From: Episyrphus balteatus | Lineage: Eukaryota > Arthropoda > Insecta > Diptera > Syrphidae | Direction of reading: 5' to 3' | Length of the DNA stretch: 64,000 nucleotides | Assembly (NCBI RefSeq): GCF_945859705.1 | Contig: NC_079136.1 | Location: 9,279,501 to 9,343,500, forward strand | In this document: in pieces, positions 52,001 to 61,000 of the stretch | Layout of the letters: each line of letters begins with the position of its first letter | Numbering within the stretch: position 1 is the first letter of the stretch | Notes under the pieces: model-generated | Databases searched by the model: none | The model's input: the letters and a program-made list of their open reading frames with translations, nothing else | Told to the model about the DNA's origin: nothing | Made by a program: the position numbers and the translations under genes

Positions 52001-55000
52001 GTCCATCTTTTTTTTTTCCTTAAGCCTTCTTTGAAACTTCAGGCAAAATAGAAGAGCAAAAAAAACACAAAGTTGCATTTAAATTGAAATCACCTTGTCA
52101 TCGTGTTTTTTTCTGCAGATACCATGTATCTATAAAATGCAGTTCCAGGTGATTTTGTGGGTGTGGTTTTGATGTTTGAGATACATTTTGTATCTTTTTT
52201 GTATGAGTTTGTATAAATTTACACTCACGCTCGCGCGCCTTGGGGCAAACTTGACATGGCAATTATTATTATTGATCGTGGGAAAATTGCAAACAGATGA
52301 CTATCTCTCTATGATCAGCAACATATGCTCTGGTTAATAGATTTGTATAATTTTTCTTTATGACATCACACAACAAGTACAACGTATATGGTTGGCTTGG
52401 AATAGACAATAAAGTGACAGATTGTGTTGGGTTGTGGCCAAGAATGTTAAAGATTAGAATATATGAGTTATAATTAATTATGTTCACTTGCAAAACATTA
52501 TGGATTTGGAATGGGTTCTATTTATAGAATAATGGTGCTGTGTTATGTGCTGCTGGAATTATGCAATTTCGTACACAATTCATTGAGTTATTTCAGCTTC
52601 GAGAGTATAAAACTGTTTGCTTGTTTTTATGAAAGAAGTGACTAATCTTTCAACTGTAATCGAGGGACATAGAGAGCTGTTACTATTGTGGTGTTGAATA
52701 TATAATGTAATTTTTAAGAGATTTACCCATTTTCAGTAAGCGTTCCATTCAAGAAATCGTTATTTCTAACGTTACGGGTGTGACACTTGCTCATAATTTA
52801 ATGATTTATTTACCTATTATTTAACACCAATAGAATAAATATTAACAATCCACAAATAACATGGTGTTATTTATAAAAACACGGATTAATAGCGTTACGG
52901 GTGTGACATTATTAATAACCGTGTTGTTCTATGAACTTCAACCGTTAATACCAATTTCACTCGGCTTAGATTAATTTAAAAGACTTGAAAACCAAGTCAG
53001 CAAGCAAAAGTCACAAATAACCCGAGCACTTGTAACTCTCCGAAAAGTTTTTCGAAAAAAACATTTTTTTTAAAAGACATTTCTGGGATTCTATGCATAC
53101 CAACCTTAAATGTTACAATTACGTTTAGATTAGCTTTCCACTCAAATTTCGTGTATCCCTTCAAATTTTCATCAATTGATTTATAAAGAAGAAATTTTAT
53201 TTGTTTCGGGCGTGACACTTTTTAATGACTTTATCAATTTATTCACCAATTATTCAATATAATAGAGTTCAACTTGAAAAGTTCACCAAACGCATAATGT
53301 TCCTTGTATGTACACGGATTAGGCTAGGCGCACACATGCGATTTTGATCGCGCGATTATTCAGTCGCAAATTAGATGACAAGAATTTCAATGACTGTAGA
53401 AACAATTTTCAAATTTTTAACCGCGAGAAGCATGTGTGTTCACAGTCATTGAAATCCTTGTGATCCATTTTTGCGACTGAATAATCGCGCGACTAAAATC
53501 GCATTGGGATGCGCCTAGCCTTAACGTTTTTTATAGCAACACAAATCAGCGTTACGGGCGTGACATTTTTAAAACTTTATTTTTATTCTTTTAAGTCAAC
53601 CACTTAGAGCAATTTCAGTTATAAATGCCCACTAACGCACTTTATAATATCATATAGTGTACTTTATAACATCAGGGATCAGTTGCGTTACGGGAGTGTC
53701 ATTACAAGAGCAGTATATCAACGAAAGGCGCATATAAAATTATATATTAATGCTATTTTCAGTATGTCTTCCAAAATGAGAAAGAAAACGGTAAAAATTT
53801 AAACTGTTACGGGTAGAACAAGAAACTTTTACGAGTGTGACATCAAAGTTGCATGAGTTTTTGGATCAAATCCTCCGAGGTCATAGTTAAATCTCATAGT
53901 TTTCGTTACAAAATCAAATTAAAACTCAATAAAAATGTTTGTAAACTGTTTTATAGGATGACAATATAGGCAGTAAAGGCAGCGTTTCGGAAGCCTTATA
54001 GGAGCAATTAAATTAAAAGCCATTTACTTTCTTGTGAACTTCCTTTCTTTCCTGCAGCTGAGAAACTTTTTTCGGTATTAAAACTAAGAAAGGGGCTTAA
54101 ATCCCTAAGACCCCTATTATATACTTTTCCATATAATTTCTAAAAGAAAGTCTCTTTCTCTGATTAATGTTTTTATATTGACCATGAAGCAGATAATGTG
54201 ATGTCCCCATTCTCATAAATAAATTCTTTCAACAATAATAATAATTCCTTGCAGAACATCCATTAGACGAAACGAAGAGTTCTCCGTAACAAATTAGCAC
54301 TATAGTCTATTCCAAAGAATCCAATCCAATCTGTCGTCCATCCACAATACAACAAAGTTGGTAATTTAGTAAAAAATCAAAATAAACTAACGTCGCCGAC
54401 CGAAGAACAACTGTCGGACTTTGAGCTCCTCACAAGAAAAGAGGTCATCAAGACCGCATCATTTTTATATGCTATAGCAAAGAGAGTTAGAGTGTTATTA
54501 ACCCTCCTTCTGCTGGTTGTCTTTTTTGTTGTTGGCAATTATTATTATTATTGTTGATGGTGTATGCAGAAAGTCAGTGCTTTCTTATAAAAAAAAAAGA
54601 ACAACATTTTTATTGTAACGTGAAACTCCCCAAAATTGTATGCCTGTCCGACCGACTCAACTCGACTCACCACCGACAACATCATGTCCAATTGTAGCAA
54701 CACTTTCGGTGATTTCTGTTTACACAAAATGCGATTAAGGATTAGTTGCGGCGGGCACCAACAACAACAAGCTGCGGCAGCGGCAACACAAAACCATATA
54801 CCGCGTTCCAAACGCGCAAGCGCAAAAACCACAAAAACCAAAGCCCCAACCAAACAACAGCAGCTGTGCTACCGCGTTCGTTCATCGTCGGTATTCAGTT
54901 GATTGTAGGTAAATGGTTGCCCTTCACCGCGTGCTCGCTCGCTCAATTAAACAACTTGTGAGTTTGTGAGCTGTATGTTTTGTATCTTGTAGATACACGG

Positions 55001-58000
55001 CAGCATATCGTAGCTCAAAATCTTTCATATTATATTCCCAGAGCGAGCTTCAAAATCTTACAACAACAAACAATAACGACAAGAGAACAAAAAATGCAGA
55101 AAAAATATAAAAATAAACTTTTGTAAGCCGAATTAATTACGTTAACCATTTAAACTTATTTTGTGGCGTGAGCTCGCGTATCCGAAGCGATTTAATAAAA
55201 AAAAAAAAAAATACTGGGCCTAAACTGGACTCTTATGGCACTCCAGTTCGGTGTTGTACCACTCTTCAACGTGATTTTGAAGAGGTGTGTGACTGAGTTG
55301 AGTTGAAGTGGCCTGGCCCAAACCCCAACAAACATCTCAAGCTGAGCCTTCATATTCGGACTTATGAGACCAATTTTTTATATCAAATTGCCTTTTGAGG
55401 AAATGAGAGTGTTAGTGCTTATAGTCTGGGATTTAGAGGTGCAAATAAGACGAGGTATTTTTTGAATGTGATGGCTGGCTATAGGGGGGAGGATCTGGAG
55501 CCTAAGGAAACTTAGAGGGAGATGCTTGGGAAAGCCAGTAAAGTTGCAAAAAAGATCAAAAGCTTTGACAGGAATCTAATTTTTTTGTTTTAAGTAGTTC
55601 TACTTCCCAGACTATGCTTGGGTACTCTTAGACCTTTTTTGTTTTCTAAATTTTTCATCTTCGTTTCGTTTTCCTTGGTGTGCTGCGCTGGACTTCTACA
55701 AGATCCAAGTGCTTGCTTGCTGGCTGACTTTGTTGGTTATGGCTAGTATAGTGATGATGTTGATGATGATGGCTGGCCAGCTATAGCTGGGGCCTGGGCA
55801 AACAACCTGTAAGCCACACACAACACAGACAGCAGACAACCTGTTTCGTGGGAACATTGCCTTCATAATGGAACCTGTTAAATGAATGAAATGCTATTTC
55901 GTGTCGGAATAATCTTTAGGAAATGAAGTGAACCAAAAAAATTATAGAACAGTTGGACGCTGAAGAAGAAGTACTCTCGAATTTATATATATTTGTGTGG
56001 CTTTGGAATAAGAAAAGTGGCCGAAATAAAAGATACCAAAAAAACCAAAGGGAAAGCTCAGGAACAGTATGGGTCGTTGTACACGAGTACATCACCCTGC
56101 TGGCTGAAGATTCGCTCGAAATTTTTGTCGAAATTCAGAACTCATGCGAAACGATGGCTTAGTTTAGGTTATGTTGTAGGTTTTTGGTAGAGAAAAGGTA
56201 TGCTTCCATTTTTCTGAGAAATTATATTTCAGCAGATTTTTTTTTTGTATAATCCACGAATCCAGCAGCGCAAAAAAAAATTATTATAAATGTATTATGG
56301 AGGTGAAAATATGAAATTAATGGTTGGTTGGTTTGGTTTGGTAGAGAGACCATACCTCTATTGGAATGGTGGACGATCGACGACGATGAAGTTGCTGTTG
56401 AATGATACAACAACCCGAAGTGGTTGGTAGTGTATAGAAGAAGGAGGACGAAAGAAAAATTAAGGTTTGGTTGTTGCACCGATTTTGGTTTACGAGCTGT
56501 CTCCACACCAGACAGATTGAGGCCAATTTTGCAGACATTTTAGTGCATTAGGTGCGAACTTGATTTTTTTAAGTTTTTTTTTTTCATTTTTTGATTTCTT
56601 GAATTTATTTAAAAAAAAAAAAGTTGGTGCGGTAGCTCGTTTGTACTGAAAATGAAGTATAGAAAGGTGATAATAAATCAAATAAAACGTTCTATTTTTT
56701 TTTGTTTTTTTACTTATTTGCACGGCTTATTGGTGGAACGTCATAGAGCGCGATGAACGGTTGTGAGGAATTTTAATGAAAATCATTTTCAAGTGAATTC
56801 AACTACAGTATGTGCGTATACCGAATATATTGAGCTATAAGGGTGGAACATAATTAAATTAGTTTCCAGCTTTTAAAAAGGCAACATTAATTTGTTATTT
56901 TGCATCTAGTTTTGGAGCTTATTAAAAATAAAAGTGAAGGTGTGGGAGAGTTCAATTAGGTTTACTGTGGGACGGATCGGCTGGAGTTTGTCTGGGTTTC
57001 AAAATATTTGCCTTAAAAGTAGATAAGTCTTATATGTATTAATAAGCTTCCTTTTCTATTTTTATTTTAAGACCTTAGCAAAATAAAATTTGGCGCTTTT
57101 AGGTTAGGTGGTTAAATGGGCTGACAGCTGATGTTGTTACCGTCACACTTAGATCAATGTAGATCGCTTGTGATACCCTGAAGTATTTATATAACCTCAT
57201 TAAAAAAGTGCAATCCTATGAATCCTATGGTTTGACGAGCCACTTGGTAGACTTGACAAAGTTCAGTAGGCTGTTGCCTGACAGTTCTGATATAGTGGAT
57301 GGAGTAACTAAAGCTCAAAAATTGGCAATATTAGGGAACCCGACCGAACAGCTTAGATTTTGATGATCTTTTTTTTCAAACGTCGGTAGGTAATTAAAAA
57401 TACTTTAAAGTCTATAGATTAAAAATTGCCGGTGTTGCCGTTTTGATTTTTTAAATTTAATTGAAGATTTTTGTGAACAAAAACAAATTTTTTTCAAAAA
57501 TTTTTCTTAAGTTTCATAAATTAATTAATGCCAAAAGATTGTCTAGGAAATTCAAGGAAACAAATGTATGGGAGTGAGGGACAATCATTCATAGTTCAAG
57601 CGATAGATGCAATTTTCTTATTAATTGACTTCAAACACAAAAAAAAAATATTTGAACACAACGGCAACACCTACAATATTCAAATATACATTTTTTGAAA
57701 GCTAGAAGCTTAGTCATATATGTAAAATTAAAATTAAGTTAATTGAAAGAATGGTAATTGAACTCAGATTTTTGAAAAAAAAAATTATTGAAAAAATTTT
57801 AACATGTCGTTTTTTAAACTTGGTCGTAATATAAAATGCATTTATTTTCAAATTTGTTTGGCCGCATTTATTATGATTTCAAATTATAAAATGAAATGTC
57901 AATATGTATTACGGTTTATGAAAAAAATTAAAAAGTATTTCATTTTCGAAGAACTTTTTTTAATAAAAGTTTTGAAAAAAAATGTAACTTATTTTTTTTT

Positions 58001-61000
58001 TTTAAAGTTCAACATCTAAACATAAAATTATTTTTTATTCATTTAATAACCCTTACTGTTAAAAGTTAAATAGCAAAAATTTAAAGTTCCTATTTACCAC
58101 AGTCTTTGAGAAAATTAATTATTTCAATGCAAAAATTCAGTTTTAATAAACAAAAACCATTGAAATTGAAGTAATTTTTCATTTTTTTTTTTCAAAAGTG
58201 TGATATATTTTACCTTTTTTGCTTCGAAATTTAACTGATAATATTTATGGCCAAAAATTTTTTTAAAATAAATTCATATTTTATTAGAAAAAGTTTGGAA
58301 AAAAGTCATTTTAAATTTTTCTAATAACATTTTTTTTTTCTTAATTCTGAGTTTGAGGACCATTTTTTTTTCAAAAAGTCTTGATTAAATTTAGTGGATT
58401 TAAATTTAAGAGATAAGAATGAGCTTCTGGCTTTTTAAAAATGTATTTTAAAATATTGTAGGTGTTGCCGTTGTTTTCAAAATATTTTTTTTGTGTTTGA
58501 GGTCAGAATGTTAGAAAATTGCATTTATCGCTTAAACGATGGAAGATTGTCCCTTACTGCCTTTTATATATTTTCCTTAAACTACCTAGAGAATCTTTTG
58601 CTATCATTATTTGTTTTATAAAATTTAAGCAAAAAAAAATGGTTTTGTTAAAAAAAAATTAATTTTAATTTAAAAAAACAATACGGCAACACCGGCAATT
58701 TTTAATCTATAGACTTTAAAGTATTTTTAATTACCGACGTTTGAAAAAAAAATCGTCAAAATCAGAGCTGTTCGGCCGGGTTCCCTAATAATTTGCTTTA
58801 GTTACTCTACTAATAGTTCTTCATTAAAGAAGTAGTTCCCTAAAAATGTAGCCCAGTAGGTTATGTCCAGTTAAGACACCTATAAGGGATCTTAAGGAAG
58901 GTTTACTGAGTAGTAAGATCTTATTAGATTGTTGTCTCGTCGTAATTCGGCCATAGTTTCCTGGTGTGACCGCAGGTATCTAGGAGGTTCCATCTTTCAT
59001 TAGTTTTTTTCTGGCGCTTTGCAAACTTCCTTTTTATTTTTGGAGGGGATGAAGAATTCATCTCATTTTTTAAGACACTCTCCATACCCCCTGAAAGAAT
59101 GCAATAGCCTTATTTTGTAGAGTACGTATTCTTGCAGTAAAAGTGAGCTATATACAAAATATAATTTGATTTTAAATTGAATATAATTTAATACAACTCA
59201 ATTCAAGACAACTGAATTCAAGACAACTCACCTTAGCCAGATTAACTCGACGTTCACCTAAACTCGACTCGAAATGAACTGTGAAAACAACGAGGTATTG
59301 TTTAAACGAAATTTATTTATGAGTTTATTGAAATAAGGCTATTTTAAGAGTTGGACTGACTGGTATGAGTTGTCCTAAATTCAATTGAGTTGGGTCAGGG
59401 TAATTTGGCATCCGAAATGTCAGTTTTTATAAGAAGAGCATTTAACAGTTGTGGTCATATAATTGCTGGAAAATTTTCACTCGTATAAATGGAGCAAAAC
59501 TGCATGAAATTCACCTGGTTATTTCAAATTTCTTCAACTATCAAAAACGGCTGCGCGGTTGCGCACCTTATAAATCATACATTGATCTATCAATTTCATA
59601 GCTGCCACTTCTCTTCTTTAATAAACTAATCTCAAACCATGTATTCCAAGTTGAGAATGCATTTGTTATTTAAAATAAGCCATTGTAAGCAATCTTGCCA
59701 AAATGAACAGGATATACACAAATACCACCAATGAGTTTAATGTAAATGCATTAAGGGGGGAAATCCCTCCGGACGACACCTTTTTCACTATTTTTTTATG
59801 AAAAACTGAAAGCACTTATTGAAATTTGGAAAAAGACAAGATATTACTGACATTATCAAGAATTGAAAAAAAATTTTTTGAAATGAAAAAATAACAAAAT
59901 GGCGGCTCTGGAGCCTTTCAAAGTTAACGCCTCTAGTTTACGCCGTGCAATGCACAGGTCCAGGAAATCATCTTAAATCAAAAAGGAAATTTTTTTCCGT
60001 TAGATGATATTAGTACGCATTGCATGAACCTAAATTTGTTTTTTTTAAATGAAAAATAAAAATTAGAAATAAAAAAAAAAACGAAAAAAAAATGTTTTTT
60101 TTACAAACAAGTAGTTAAAAAAAATATTTACTGTACAAATTTTATTCAACTTTTAGGTTCATGTTGTGGAGTAATTTGCTTCAAATTTTATGTCGATAGC
60201 TTCATTAGTTTTTGAGTTACATTGCACGGCGCACACTGGGGAAATTTGTATGGGAGTGCGAAAAAATTAAATAAAAACTGAACCACTGAATAGATTTGAA
60301 TGAAATTTTCAGGGATGACAGTTTTCGTCGTAAGAAATTATTATTATTCATTTCCGCCCACTGCCACGCCCTTTTAAAAAAAATTGTGAGAGTAATAAAG
60401 AATTCCGATTCTCAATTTACTTCTACTTATAGCATTTTTTTTTTAAATTTTTTTGTATTATTGGAACCACCTCACCGATTTTAAATACATTAAATGGAAA
60501 AGAATAACTCATAGTAGGTACTGTTGTCGAGGTCCACGTCCACGCAAAATAAAAAACCCAAATTATAGTTAAAAATTATTAAAAAAAAAAAACACTTTTT
60601 TCATTTTTTTATAAAAATTTTTCAAAAGTTTATTCTTTTAAGAGAGCCATTTTTTCCTCAATTAAATGACTCTGATTCTTCTTAATAAAGGAATGGGTCA
60701 GATGATCTGTATTTTTCAATAATAATTTCAATTTAAATCTTGAAACATTAATAAAATGTATAATAATAAGACGCATAATCCCTTTTCACTCGTTTTTAAT
60801 TTGAATAGTTTTCAATATATTATGTACATACATTTCAGTTACATATAACGAAAATTAATTTTTCTGAGCCAAGTTCAAAAAATCAAATGTAATTTTATTG
60901 TAGTAGATTTGTAAAAAAATGTGTTACGAATTAATTTTATTTTCTCTATTTGTCTTTTCGGATAAGAATTTCAAGCTTGCAGCCAAAAAAAAAAACAAAA

